NCBI GenBank assembly: GCA_023807065.1
Contig: JAJJLU010003773.1
Span: 1 to 31,996 of the forward strand
From: Isotricha intestinalis
Taxonomy: Eukaryota; Ciliophora; Litostomatea; Vestibuliferida; Isotrichidae
Reading direction: 5' to 3'
Length of the DNA: 31,996 bases
The notes under the pieces: generated by a model
What the model saw: only the letters and a program-made list of their open reading frames with translations
Database searches by the model: none
What the model was told of the DNA's origin: nothing
Made by a program: the position numbers and the translations under genes
Shown: piece by piece, positions 1-9,740 of the stretch
Numbering within the stretch: position 1 is the stretch's first letter
How the letters are laid out: every line of letters begins with the position of its first letter

Positions 1-1
1 A

Positions 2-160
2 TATCATTTAATAAGAGAAACTTTATCTTTAAGAGAAAATTTATTTGGTTATGAAAATAAAATAAAAATACTTTATTTAACAACATATATTAATTATATT
101 AAAGATTTTATTGAATATGAACATAAATTAATAGGAGATAATAATAATAATAATATTTAA
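2..160 (+). CDS. 3' end of an unidentified gene cut by the window edge
   Basis: The frame is open from the left edge for 52 codons and closes at TAA (158-160). It reads as ordinary protein (YHLIRETLSLRENLFGYENK at the start) and ends in a short Asn run, like other proteins in this window. No domain is recognisable in so short a piece. Without the upstream sequence I cannot tell whether it is the end of an intact gene or another relic. The relic that begins 30 bases downstream makes either possible. Confidence 0.45.
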   Translation, partial: YHLIRETLSLRENLFGYENKIKILYLTTYINYIKDFIEYEHKLIGDNNNNNI

Positions 161-188
161 ATTTTAATATTAAAAAAAGAAAAGAATA

Positions 189-852
189 TTATTTTTGTTG
201 AGCCAAGATAATGAAATTATATAATTTGATTTAAATAAAATTGATAATGAAATAAATATAACTAAAGAATATAAATTAATTTATAAAGAAGATAATAATT
301 CAATAAAATATAATTCTAAAGAAGAAAAAGAAAAAAAATATTTTTTATTATTGAAAAGAAAAATACATGTAAATATATTAGAATTTTTTCTGAAAAATTT
401 TCTGAAGAAAAATTAGGAATTAATTATTATTCTAATAATAAATTGGAGAATGGAAAAAAAATTTAAAAGAAGGAAATGGATTAAAGATTTAAAAAGAATA
501 TAATAATGATATTTAAAGGAAATGATAAACATTTTTTGGAAAGTTTAAAAATGATATTGAAGTAAATAAAGTTCTTAATAAATTTTATAATGGAAAAGTT
601 ACTATCATTAATATATATAATTTTAAAAAATCATTTATTCTAAAAATAATAATTATACTTTTGAAAATATTGAAGATTTAAAATATGGTAATTATACTTT
701 AATTATATATGATTTAATACAAAAAAAATTTTTTTATAATATAGAAAAATATATTATTTTCAAATAAAGTAATTAATTAAAGAAAATAAAGATAATAAAG
801 TTTTTGAAACAAATATAAATGATAATAATTTCTTAAATTTATTAAAAAAATA
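189..852 (+). pseudogene. Coding relic with MORN-like segments
   Basis: No intact gene lies here, but protein-like frames are visible. From 189 a frame runs to about 413 with one in-frame TAA at 222 (reading NEII*FDLNKIDNEI). Near 442 the peptide IGEWKKNLKEGNGLKI matches the MORN pattern (GxWxxxxxxGxG), and TFFGKFKND follows after frame changes. From about 635 another readable piece contains YTFENIEDLKYGNYTLI. Several frameshifts and TAA/TAG codons rule out expression as one standard-code protein. MORN repeats usually mark membrane-associated or cytoskeletal scaffold proteins. The call rests on one good and one weak repeat. From 853 to 1118 I see only AT-rich DNA. Confidence 0.4.
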
Positions 853-1118
853 AAATAAATTTTTCCTTATGGAAAAAAGTCAAATAAAATAAAATTAATA
901 TTTATAATTATAACTTATCCAAATTACTTTATATTAATATTTAATAAAAGAATTATTTATGTTTATTCCATGAATAAAACCGTTTCAATCTAATTTAAAT
1001 TTCCTTAAATCAATTTTTCATTAAAAAATAATATTTAAAAATTAAATTTTTAAATTTAAATTTTTTAAAATTAAATATTTAAAAATCAATAAAATTTTTG
1101 AATAAAATAAAATATTTT

Positions 1119-3380
1119 TTATTCTTTTTCATCTTTAAGAATTGGTCTTAAATATTTAAATAAATTCAAAACTTTACTTTCTCTTCCTTTATTAGCATCT
1201 AAACTAGTTTTTTTAACATAAATTTTAAATTTCCTTAATTTCTTAATTTTATGCCATTCTTTTTCTATAAATTCAAATTTATTTCTATCATTTAAGTTTT
1301 CAAAGCTTTCATAATACTTTAAAACTTTTAAATTTGGAAGATTAACTAAAACATTAGCAATAACATCAAGAACATTAATATTTTTATCTTTTAAATTTAA
1401 ATTTAAATCAAAAGATAACCATTCATAATTATTTCCATTTTTAATTAATAATTCTTTTAATTTTTCTGCAGAAAAAGGAATATTTTTAAGTTCAATTCCT
1501 TTAAACTTACTTTCTTTAATTATTGGTTCTAATTTTTCAAAATTTTCAATAGAAATAAAAGAAGCGTATTTAACTTTTGAAAAAATATTAAAATCATTAA
1601 ATTCTGTTAATAAAGAAACTAAACTATCAGTCCATTTTATATTATTAAATCTTATTTTTTCAAGATTTAAATAATCTATTTGAAATAAAAGAGAATAAAA
1701 AATAAATTCAGCTTCATCATCTTCAGTAATAATATTATTAATTTCTATTTTTTGTAAAGAAGAAGAACTATTCATTAAAATAAAAGATAATTTATCAATT
1801 AAAGATTTATCAACATAAATATCAATTAATTTTAATTTTTTTATTTTAGGCGAAGAAAGAATATTCATGAAATTAACAATGAATTTATTTAAAAAATTAA
1901 TAGCATTTTTTTCAAAGGATTTAATTACTAATTTATTAATATAAGGAGTTGAAAAAATTATTTTTTTAATCAATAAAAATAATCCTTCGTTAATTTCTTG
2001 ATTTTCAGGAGCCATATCACCTATAATTAATAAGTTGCCTTTTTTTTTGGAAAATTCTAAACAAGGTAATAATATTTTTGTTATTTTTTCATAATTAATA
2101 TTTTGATATATATCCATATTATAAATATCATTTGAATATCCTATTAATTTATAAATTTTATCAGGTTGAATATTTACATTTTCATGTCCTAAATCAATAT
2201 ATTCTAAATTTTTACAATTTTTAATAAAATCTTTTAAAACTTCTTTATTTGAAATATCATCGTTTGTTAATTTAAATAAATTTAAATTATCAAGTTTATT
2301 ATTTAAAACTTTTAATTCTTCTTCTCCGAAATTTGAACTTGGAAGTAATCTTAATTCTTTTATTTTTTGTAAAACTCTTTCAAATTTTTCTTTTTCAAAT
2401 TCAATAGGTTCTCTTAAAGAGAATTTTCCTTTTAAATTAATTGAAATTTCTTTTGCTGTTTCAAATATAACTTTTTTAAAATATTCATTTAAATCTAATT
2501 CATTTTCTAAATCAATAGAATCTAATTTTATTCTTAAAACATCTAATTTTTTTATTTTTTTTGAACATATAATTGTTTTATCAATTAAATCTTTAATTAA
2601 ACAATATGTTAAACTTAAATAAGATAAATTATTATAATTAAAATCTTTATCTTCACTAATAACTCCAAAAGCATTTTTTAAAGTTAATCTTTCTAATTTA
2701 GGAAAAGTATTTTTAAAAATAATATTAGCATTTTCAATATATAAATGTCTAACATTATTAAAAATTAAATTATTAATATCATATTTATTACTTTTTAAAA
2801 ATTTAATTCTTTCTTTATTTCCTTTAATTATTAATTGACTTACATTTGCTAAAATATCAAGATCAAATTTTTGAAATAATTCATCAAGAATTAATAATCC
2901 ATTAGGACTTATTTCTAATTTATTTGTTTGACAATTTGCAAAAAATGTAAAAAAAGAAAATAATTCATTTTCTTTTATCATTTCATCTGTTAATGTTATT
3001 TTATTAAATTTTCTTTTTAAAACTTTATTATATTTATTATCTAAAATCAAATTAGTTATTTCTCCTTTTTTATATATTAAATTTTCACTTTCTTTTAAAT
3101 TTTTTGATAATTGATTTTCACTATTAAATTCTTTTTTCTTTTGTATTATTTTAATTTTATTTAAAGAGTCTTTAAAAATTTCATTTAATTTCTTATTTTT
3201 ATCAATGAAATTTAAATTAATTCCATTATAAATTAAAGAACAAATTCCACACTTAAATTCTTTAGAACAAAAAACATATAAATTATATATTTCTGTTGAT
3301 TCAGGGAATTCAAATTTTTTTTTTAAATCTTTATATTGAAAATCAATTTCAATTGATTTTTCTTCAGGTTTAGTTTCCAT
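1119..3380 (-). CDS. Ubiquitin-like domain plus leucine-rich repeat protein
   Basis: 753 residues, intact, no introns. Residues about 8-80 have the spacing of a ubiquitin-like fold: a strand pair (IEIDFQYKDLKKKFEFP), then SLIYNGINLNFIDKNKKL, which lines up with ubiquitin's LIFAGKQLEDGRTL, then the last strand NKIKIIQKK. There is no terminal Gly-Gly, so it would be an integral UBL domain and not a conjugated modifier. From about residue 170 onward, irregular leucine-rich repeats (LERLTLKN, LSYLSLTYC, LEYIDLGHENV, LKKLKLIDI) continue to the end, suggesting a solenoid binding surface. No signal peptide or membrane segment is visible. UBL plus LRR also occurs in tubulin cofactor E-type proteins, but in the reverse order and without matching motifs here, so I do not name it. 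The protein coding is certain; the domain call is moderate. Confidence 0.8.
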   Translation of the reverse strand: METKPEEKSIEIDFQYKDLKKKFEFPESTEIYNLYVFCSKEFKCGICSLIYNGINLNFIDKNKKLNEIFKDSLNKIKIIQKKKEFNSENQLSKNLKESENLIYKKGEITNLILDNKYNKVLKRKFNKITLTDEMIKENELFSFFTFFANCQTNKLEISPNGLLILDELFQKFDLDILANVSQLIIKGNKERIKFLKSNKYDINNLIFNNVRHLYIENANIIFKNTFPKLERLTLKNAFGVISEDKDFNYNNLSYLSLTYCLIKDLIDKTIICSKKIKKLDVLRIKLDSIDLENELDLNEYFKKVIFETAKEISINLKGKFSLREPIEFEKEKFERVLQKIKELRLLPSSNFGEEELKVLNNKLDNLNLFKLTNDDISNKEVLKDFIKNCKNLEYIDLGHENVNIQPDKIYKLIGYSNDIYNMDIYQNINYEKITKILLPCLEFSKKKGNLLIIGDMAPENQEINEGLFLLIKKIIFSTPYINKLVIKSFEKNAINFLNKFIVNFMNILSSPKIKKLKLIDIYVDKSLIDKLSFILMNSSSSLQKIEINNIITEDDEAEFIFYSLLFQIDYLNLEKIRFNNIKWTDSLVSLLTEFNDFNIFSKVKYASFISIENFEKLEPIIKESKFKGIELKNIPFSAEKLKELLIKNGNNYEWLSFDLNLNLKDKNINVLDVIANVLVNLPNLKVLKYYESFENLNDRNKFEFIEKEWHKIKKLRKFKIYVKKTSLDANKGRESKVLNLFKYLRPILKDEKE

Positions 3381-3469
3381 TTTTAAAATTTAAATATTAT
3401 TTTTTTTAACCATAAATTATTTATTTTTAAATGATATTATAAATTCAATGTTTTAATTTATGTATTTAT

Positions 3470-3563
3470 ATGATGAACCATACTTATAGGAATTGCCGTC
3501 AGACAATTAAGAATTTTATATTTCATAATATAATATTCGGAATGAAGATTAATTCAATTCTGA
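3470..3563 (+). ncRNA. Candidate C/D-box small nucleolar RNA
   Basis: A small island richer in G and C than its surroundings carries ATGATGA (3470-3476), a match to box C (RUGAUGA), and CTGA (3560-3563), a match to box D, 94 nt from end to end. A box D'-like CAGA lies near 3501-3504 and a C'-like AATGAAG at 3541-3547. A terminal stem is weak at best (TATA/TATA). Short boxes occur by chance in AT-rich DNA, and I could not match a guide to rRNA, so this is only a candidate. Confidence 0.25.
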
Positions 3564-3681
3564 TTTTATATTTTATTTTTTTTTAAAAAAAATTCTTATA
3601 AATTAATAATTTAGATTTTACAATGAATTAATTGTTTAATTGATTTTATGTTTAAAATAAAATACTATTTTTTAATTGAAA

Positions 3682-3900
3682 ATGTTTAGTTTTATTAAAA
3701 TAAATAAAGTTGTTAGTGAAAAAGAATTAAATGATATTATATTTAGAGAATTTAGAGATAAAAAAAGGAAAGTTTATTAAATGTCCTTAATTTTTTAAGA
3801 CATTATTCAGATTATTTAGAACAAAGAAATAAATTAAATTAAGAATAAAAACAATAATCGAATTAATTGAAATTATTTATTTAATTTAAATTTTAAATAC
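3682..3900 (+). pseudogene. Small frameshifted coding relic
   Basis: An ATG at 3682 opens a 32-codon frame (MFSFIKINKVVSEKELNDII...) ending at TAA 3778-3780. One extra A in the 7-A run just before would join it to the helix-like peptide ESLLNVLNFLRHYSDYLEQR. That frame then meets TAA five times in about fifteen codons (KLN*E*KQ*SN*LKLFI*), each at a place where Gln would fit. It looks like the start of a decayed Gln-rich or coiled-coil protein. No family is recognised. A short two-frame gene cannot be fully excluded. Confidence 0.35.
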
Positions 3901-3977
3901 TTTTATCTCATTGGATTTTTTAATTTAATTATAGTATTTATTTTTTTTTATTTTTAAATTAATTTTTAAACATTAAT

Positions 3978-5336
3978 ATGAGTGAAGGAGAAGAAAAAAA
4001 AAATAATAATGATAATCCACAATTTAATAAGAAACAAACTCAAGAAATAGAAATTGAAATAGAAATAGATGAAAAAAAAAAAACAATTGAAAATAATACT
4101 GAAAATCAAAATAAAAGTAAATAAAATATATAAAATCATTAGTAAAAGAAAATATAAAAAATTCATTTTTAAATTTATCAAATTTAGAAAAAGAAAAAGA
4201 GGAAAAAAATAAAAAATTTTGGAATGAAATAACAATAATAAGAGATGAATTATATGATATAATTCAAAAAAGTAAATAATTTTATAAAAAAAATAGCTGA
4301 AAATTATAAAAAGTTAATAGAAGATAATAATATACAAAATAAATTATTAAAATTTAATAATCAAAAGGATGAAATAATTAATATAAATCCTAAATATACT
4401 AAACAAATAGATAAAAGAAAACCAACAACACCAGAACATTATTCTTATTTTAAATTAAGAAATGAAAAACAAGATAATCGATATTTAATTACTGTTACAA
4501 ACTTTCATAAAAAAAAAAAAAGAAATGAAATTTCAGTTGATAATATTTTCCAAAAAAAAAACGATAAAAAAGGTTCAAATATACAAATAATAGATTTAAC
4601 TGATGGAAAAGAAAATATTAAAGAAAATATAAAAGAAAATATAAAAGAAAATAAAAGAGAAAATATAAAAGAAAATAAAAAAGAAAAAGAGAAAAAAGAA
4701 ATAAAAGAAAATAAGAAAGAAAATAAAAAAGAAAATATTAAAAAAGAAAAAGAAATAAAAAAAGAAAAAGAAAATATAAAAGAAAAAAAACAATATAATA
4801 TAGGAATATCACATAGAATTCCAAGAAAAATATCATTTGATGATACTTCAAAAAGTAGAGAAAAAAAAAAAACTAATATAAAGATTGAAGGAAGTAAAGA
4901 ATCAAAAGTTAGTGGAGAAAAAAAAAATTCCGTTAAAAAAATAGATAAAAAAAAAGAAAAAAAAGAAAGAGACAATATAAAAAATATTTCTAAAAATAGA
5001 GAAGTTTCAATTGAATTAGAAACTCCAAATAAAAATTTAAATTTTAGTTCTGATGAAAAAATGAAAAAAGAAATAATAATTAATGGTAAAAAAAAAGACA
5101 AAATTGAAAATATTAATTTAATTAATAAAGAAACAATTGAATTAAATTTAGAAAGTAAAAAAGAAAAAAAAAATGACACTCCGAAAATTATTGATATTCA
5201 AAAAGGAAAATTTATTGAAACACCTAAAGAAAAAAAAAATGTTACTCCAAAAATAATTGATATTCAAAAAGGAAATTTTATAGAATCTTCAAAAGAAAAT
5301 AATAATGAAAATAAAGAAGAAAATAATAATATTTAA
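3978..5336 (+). CDS. Lysine/glutamate-rich hypothetical protein in three exons
   Basis: Exons 3978-4116, 4143-4271 and 4297-5336 join in frame into about 435 codons ending at TAA. Removing the two short GT...TAG introns eliminates every in-frame stop, which is why only the last part looks like an ORF when read unspliced. The protein starts MSEGEEKKNNND, has a short coiled-coil-like segment (FLNLSNLEKEKEEK, FWNEITIIRDELYDIIQK), then a basic patch, then a KENIKEN-type low-complexity tract. The C-terminus carries two copies of a motif: TPKIIDIQKGKFIE and TPKIIDIQKGNFIE. No known domain is recognised. It is probably soluble; no signal or membrane segment was seen. Long Phe-rich frames on the opposite strand are shadows of the A-rich coding strand. 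The gene lies 101 bp before the next plus-strand gene. Confidence 0.75.
4117..4142 (+). other. Intron 1, 26 nt
   Basis: Begins GTAAATAA and ends ATTAG. Splicing joins an A at 4116 to TA at 4143, making an ATA codon, and restores the frame (QNK|IKENIKNSF). Left in, the frame stops at TAA six bases into the intron. Confidence 0.75.
4272..4296 (+). other. Intron 2, 25 nt
   Basis: Begins GTAAATAA and ends AATAG, the same pattern as intron 1. Splicing creates an ACT codon and restores the frame (DIIQK|TENYKKLIED). From here the frame runs open for more than 1 kb to 5336. Confidence 0.75.
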
Positions 5337-5438
5337 AATAAAAAAAAATAATTAATTTTTATTATTTATAATATAATAAATATATTAAAGTGATTTAAAG
5401 TGAAATTATAAAAAAAATTTTTCAACTTAAAAAAATTT

Positions 5439-6263
5439 ATGAATAGAAAAAGAAAAATAAATGATTTATACAAAGGAGTATTCAAAAATAATAAAAAATC
5501 AAATTTAATTGATTTAAAACCTTTTCAAGAACAAAATGAATCAGAAAATGATTCTAAAAATAATTATGAATTAAAAACAAAATTTAAATATGAAAATAAT
5601 GAAAATGAAATAAATGTAAATGCAAAATTAAAAGTTGCAAAAAATTTAGGTTTTGGAAATTACTTTCAAAGATTAAGAAAAAGAATAATTGATATTTTTT
5701 TAGATGATAAAGAATTAATATCTTATGAAAATATGTTTAAACAAAAAGAAGTTTTAGAATTATTTAATATTAAAAATTCAGTTAAAGATAATAATGAAGA
5801 AAAATTAAATAAATATGAAAATCAAATTCCTTTAAGCGGTCAATATTATTATAAAAATGAAAGCAATCAACTTAAAAATTTAGATTATTATCAAATGCAA
5901 AGTCATTATTATAATAAAGGAACTGAAAATAAAAATTATGAAAGAAAAAAATATGAAAGTAATTATTATGGAAATTATGATATGAATTATAATGATATTA
6001 ATTCTAGTAATAATTTTATTATTAATAATCCTTTTATTCCTGGAAGTAATATTATTATTGAAAAAAATAAATATAGAAATTATAATTCTAATTCTAGTTT
6101 TTATTTAGGAAATAGTAATAATTATTTTATGAGTAATAATCAAAATAGAAATGATAATTTTTATTATAATAATCAAAGAAATCAACAATCAAAAGAAAGT
6201 ACATTTAATATTGATGAAATAATTGGTAGTACAAAAAATCAATCATTTAATTATTTAGATTAA
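5439..6263 (+). CDS. Asn/Tyr-rich hypothetical protein
   Basis: 274 residues, intact, ending in TAA. The N-terminus is basic (MNRKRKINDLYKGVFK). Residues about 65-110 form the most ordered part (AKNLGFGNYFQRLRKRIID...) and may be a short helical domain. The rest is rich in Asn, Tyr and Ser, such as NYYGNYDMNYNDINSSNN, and is probably disordered. No signal peptide, membrane segment or known motif is visible. It follows the three-exon gene on the same strand with a 102-bp AT-only gap. The coding call is good because the frame stays open despite AT-rich composition; the function is unknown. Confidence 0.7.
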   Translation: MNRKRKINDLYKGVFKNNKKSNLIDLKPFQEQNESENDSKNNYELKTKFKYENNENEINVNAKLKVAKNLGFGNYFQRLRKRIIDIFLDDKELISYENMFKQKEVLELFNIKNSVKDNNEEKLNKYENQIPLSGQYYYKNESNQLKNLDYYQMQSHYYNKGTENKNYERKKYESNYYGNYDMNYNDINSSNNFIINNPFIPGSNIIIEKNKYRNYNSNSSFYLGNSNNYFMSNNQNRNDNFYYNNQRNQQSKESTFNIDEIIGSTKNQSFNYLD

Positions 6264-6439
6264 TACATATGTAATTTTATATATATTTCTAACTTAAATT
6301 TAGATAAAAAATAAAAATAACAATAAAAACATTTATTATAATTTCTTTTATAAATATTAAATTATATTTCTTAAGTAGAAGATAAATTATTATATTTTAT
6401 TAGATTAGCTATTATATAATTCTTTAACATTAATATTTA

Positions 6440-6602
6440 TTTCCTTTCTTTTATTTTTTTTGTGTTTTTAATTTTAATTCTTTTTCATATTATCTCTTCT
6501 TTCTTTTTCTAAACCTATTAATTCTATTTTTAATTATATCTTAGATATCCTTTTATTTAATATTTTTGCATTTAATCTATTATTACTTTATATTTCTTTA
6601 AC
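6440..6602 (-). pseudogene. Coiled-coil coding relic
   Basis: Within the gap 6264-6873 the minus strand reads from 6602 downward as a charged coiled-coil peptide: VKEI*SNNRLNAKILNKR, then ISKI*LKIELIGLEKERRD. The stops are TAA, each at a plausible Gln position, and a frameshift follows near 6470. It lies downstream of, and on the same strand as, the coiled-coil gene at 6874-8670. It could be a relic of a similar gene, but I see no clear repeat of that protein. The rest of the gap is AT-rich with nothing recognisable. Confidence 0.35.
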
Positions 6603-6873
6603 AATATTTTAAAATTTTTTTAAGATTATTATCTATTATCTATATTGAAAAAATTTTATAGTTTTAATTCTAATAACATATTTTTATAATTTTTTTTATT
6701 TTAAATTTATTTATTTCTTAAGTATAACTATTTAAATAGAAATTATTAAAATAAATATCAATAAAAAAAGTTAAAATAATTATGAAAATGAAAAAGATTA
6801 TAAAAATAATGAGTTTCTATTCTGTATTTTATTGTACATAATTAAATATACAAATTCAAAAGAATTAAATATT

Positions 6874-8670
6874 TTAATCACCTTTTATTGCATGAATTGC
6901 ATTTAATTTAGCTCTAATTGAATTAATCATTAATTCATTTAATTTTTCTCCCATTTCAATATTATTAATAAATCCCCCATTACATTTAATTAATGCTTTA
7001 GTATTTTTTGTTTTTTTATCAAGAACATCAGCATTATATTTTAATTGTTCAATATCATAAATTTTATCACCTAATAAATTATCATTCTTTTTTTTTATTA
7101 TTGTATTAACACTTTTAGACAAACGTTGATTTTCATTTGTTTTTATTTTTTTTAAAGTATTATTATTTTTAACTTTAATTTCTTTCTTGTAATTTTGATT
7201 AATTAAATTTTTAAAATATAATTTTTCAAACATTATCTGATAATCATCTTTACTTATTCTCGGAGTAGAATTTTTTTTTAAAGATAAAACAGTGTTATTA
7301 TTATAATTATGATTAAAAAACGATTTTTTAAACGATATTTTATTTTTTGGTGTTTCATTAATGTTTATTTTAGGATCATAAGAATAATCTTTTGGAATAT
7401 CAAAAACTTCTCTTTTACTTTTAATCTTATTAATTCTTTCTTCTAATTGTTTCATTAATCTATTATTTCTTTCAGGAATAATTATTTTATTTTCAGAATA
7501 TAATTTTTTTTCTTTGTAATTAAATAATCTTCTTATTTTTTCATTTTCAAATTTTTCAATTTCTTTTTTTTTTTCTTCTTCTAAAATTTTAGACAATTTA
7601 CTTTTAAAAGAAGGAATTAATTTCGCTCTGTTATTCCAAATTTCTTTCATACTTCTTGATCTTTCAATTGATTCTTGCTCTGATATTATTTTTTTTCTTT
7701 CTAATAATTTATTAAAGTCATCAAAGTTATAATGATTATAATTATTTGAATATTTAATGTGTCTTTCATTCATTTGTTTTATTTTATATTTATTTTCTTC
7801 TTCATCATATTTTCTTTTTATTTTTTTAAAGAAATAATCTTTATCTTTATTTAAATTTGATTTTATTTTCGGAGATAATTTCTCACATTCTTTTTTTCTC
7901 TTTTGGAAAAATTCTATTTCTTTTGATTTTAAATCAGCTTTATGTTGAATTTTTTTTTCTTTTTCTTCTTCTTCTATTTTATCTAAATATTCTATTTTTT
8001 TTTTCTTACTTTTATTTAAATCTTCTAATTTTTTTTGTCTTAAAATATTACTTTCTTTAACAATGTTTTTTAATTTTTCTTGAAAATTGTCTTTTCCAAT
8101 TTCAAAATTTTCTAAAAAATTTCTTATACTTGTTTGTCTGTCAAAATTTTTTTCTTTTTCGTTTTTAATAATTAAATCAATTTGATTTTGAATAGCATTT
8201 AATTTTTCTTTTAATACACTTTCTTTTTCTTTTAATTCTTGTATATTTGCTTTTCTAATATTATTTTCTATTTTTAAAGAAGGAATTTCTCGGAAAGATT
8301 CATTTAATAAAAATTCTTCATTATTATGAATAAAATATAATTTTTTTTCTAAATTTTGTTTTGTTTTATTTAAATTGTTTATTAATTTAATTGTCTTTAA
8401 AGTAGAATCTAAAACTTTTTTATTTTCTAATATCATTGAAACATCTTTTTTTTCATTTGCAATTTCAAAAGAATTATTATTCTTTAATTCTTTAAAACTT
8501 TTAATTAAAGTTTTATTTATAGATTGATTAATATTTGTAAAACCTAAAAAATCAGAATTTTGATAATCATTTAAAAAAGTATTATCATTTACTATTTTAT
8601 TATAAATACTATTATCTTCTTCTTTTTCTTCAATTATTTTTTCACAATTTTTATTCTTTTCATCATTCAT
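6874..8670 (-). CDS. Coiled-coil protein, possibly cytoskeletal or ciliary
   Basis: 598 residues, intact, TAA stop. Long charged coiled-coil stretches fill residues about 90-420 (e.g. KKKIEYLDKIEEEEKEKK, IEKFENEKIRRLFNYKEK). A more ordered patch lies in the middle (SMKEIWNNRAKLIPSFKSKL). The C-terminus looks like a conserved block rather than filler: DVLDKKTKNTKALIKCNG followed by MGEKLNELMINSIRAKLNA. Proteins of this style are common in axonemes and basal bodies of ciliates and flagellates, but I recognise no named family, so that is inference. Its start lies only 60 bp from the stop of IMP4 on the same strand, so the gap must hold both an end and a promoter, or the two genes share a transcript. 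Confidence 0.8.
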   Translation of the reverse strand: MNDEKNKNCEKIIEEKEEDNSIYNKIVNDNTFLNDYQNSDFLGFTNINQSINKTLIKSFKELKNNNSFEIANEKKDVSMILENKKVLDSTLKTIKLINNLNKTKQNLEKKLYFIHNNEEFLLNESFREIPSLKIENNIRKANIQELKEKESVLKEKLNAIQNQIDLIIKNEKEKNFDRQTSIRNFLENFEIGKDNFQEKLKNIVKESNILRQKKLEDLNKSKKKKIEYLDKIEEEEKEKKIQHKADLKSKEIEFFQKRKKECEKLSPKIKSNLNKDKDYFFKKIKRKYDEEENKYKIKQMNERHIKYSNNYNHYNFDDFNKLLERKKIISEQESIERSRSMKEIWNNRAKLIPSFKSKLSKILEEEKKKEIEKFENEKIRRLFNYKEKKLYSENKIIIPERNNRLMKQLEERINKIKSKREVFDIPKDYSYDPKININETPKNKISFKKSFFNHNYNNNTVLSLKKNSTPRISKDDYQIMFEKLYFKNLINQNYKKEIKVKNNNTLKKIKTNENQRLSKSVNTIIKKKNDNLLGDKIYDIEQLKYNADVLDKKTKNTKALIKCNGGFINNIEMGEKLNELMINSIRAKLNAIHAIKGD

Positions 8671-8730
8671 TTTTTTCTTATTTAATAAAACAATTAAAAA
8701 TATATTTCAAAAAAAAAAAATAATAAAAAA

Positions 8731-9609
8731 TTAAAGATTTTTTTTATTTTTAGCAGTTCTCATAAAAGGTCTTAAAGCCCATTCTTTATTCGAATCAGGT
8801 TGATCAACAGTTCCTAATAAAATTTGATAAGGTTTCATTTCAAATCTCGGACCAACTTCTTCTAAATTAATTTCATATTGAGAATTAATTTTTTTTTTTT
8901 TTTCAAAATTATGATGTCTAAAACTAATAAAATCATCATTATTATGAAAAGTTAAAACTCTATTAGAATTACTTTTAGGAACAGGGAATAAATTTTTTAA
9001 AATTTCTATAATTCTTTCTCCTAACTTATTATTAAACCCATTAAAAATCAAATGAGGAAAAGATTGAGAAACATGATCAATTTGAACATTAATATCATGT
9101 CTTAAGACAACATTAAAAAGACCAAAATAAATCGTAGGTCCAGAAGGCATATGAGAAATAATCATTCCATCAGGATTACCTCTATTTTCATGTAATATTA
9201 TTAAATCAGAATAATCATTTTGCTTACATGCTCTAATAATATCTTTTAATACTATATTTCCTCTATTAACTCTTACACTATTTGGTATTATTATTCTTAT
9301 TTCTTGTAAAAATTGAATTAATCTTTGTGAAGGATTTCTACTTGTTGTTACTAAGATTTTAGGAGAATTAAAGTTATTATCGTAATATTCATTGTCTAAT
9401 ATATTTTGAGGAAGAGATGTGTTTATGTCTTCATATTCTATTTCTTTTAATAATATATCACTTTCTTTTTTTAAATCTGAAGGAATTTCCTTGTTTTCTT
9501 CTATTGATTTCTTTAAACGAGATTTCTTTTCATATATTAATTTTTTCTTTATTTCTTCATTTTTTTTAAATAAATATTCCTTTCTTTGACGAATTTCTGC
9601 TTTTAACAT
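8731..9609 (-). CDS. IMP4: U3 snoRNP protein IMP4, Brix domain
   Basis: 292 residues, close to the human protein's length. IMP4 works in the nucleolus with IMP3 and MPP10 on the U3 snoRNP, guiding U3-18S pairing during early small-subunit processing. The N-terminus is the usual basic helix (MLKAEIRQRKEYLFKKNEE). The Brix domain runs from about residue 84, with the signature KILVTTSRNPSQRL, then PNSVRVNRGN, then the conserved DLIILHENRGNPDGMIISHM and PSGPTIYFGL. Near the end IRFHNNDDF-like and EVGPRFEMKPYQI segments match the family, and the protein ends with LRPFMRTAKNKK. RPF1 and BRX1 share the fold, but the order of motifs and the length fit IMP4. Nothing is missing. Confidence 0.93.
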   Translation of the reverse strand: MLKAEIRQRKEYLFKKNEEIKKKLIYEKKSRLKKSIEENKEIPSDLKKESDILLKEIEYEDINTSLPQNILDNEYYDNNFNSPKILVTTSRNPSQRLIQFLQEIRIIIPNSVRVNRGNIVLKDIIRACKQNDYSDLIILHENRGNPDGMIISHMPSGPTIYFGLFNVVLRHDINVQIDHVSQSFPHLIFNGFNNKLGERIIEILKNLFPVPKSNSNRVLTFHNNDDFISFRHHNFEKKKKINSQYEINLEEVGPRFEMKPYQILLGTVDQPDSNKEWALRPFMRTAKNKKNL

Positions 9610-9740
9610 CTTTTTTTTTAAAAGGATAAAATAATTATTATTTTTTTATTTATATATTTTTTTTTTTAATTGTTTTTTTTTATTATTTATTGTTTTTGAT
9701 ATTAAAATAATTTTAAGAATATTTATAAATATAATTTAAT

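Noticed and set aside
4505..5179. Long Phe/Ser-rich minus-strand frame
   Set aside because: It is the shadow of the Lys/Glu-rich third exon on the plus strand; A-rich coding sequence leaves T-rich open frames opposite.
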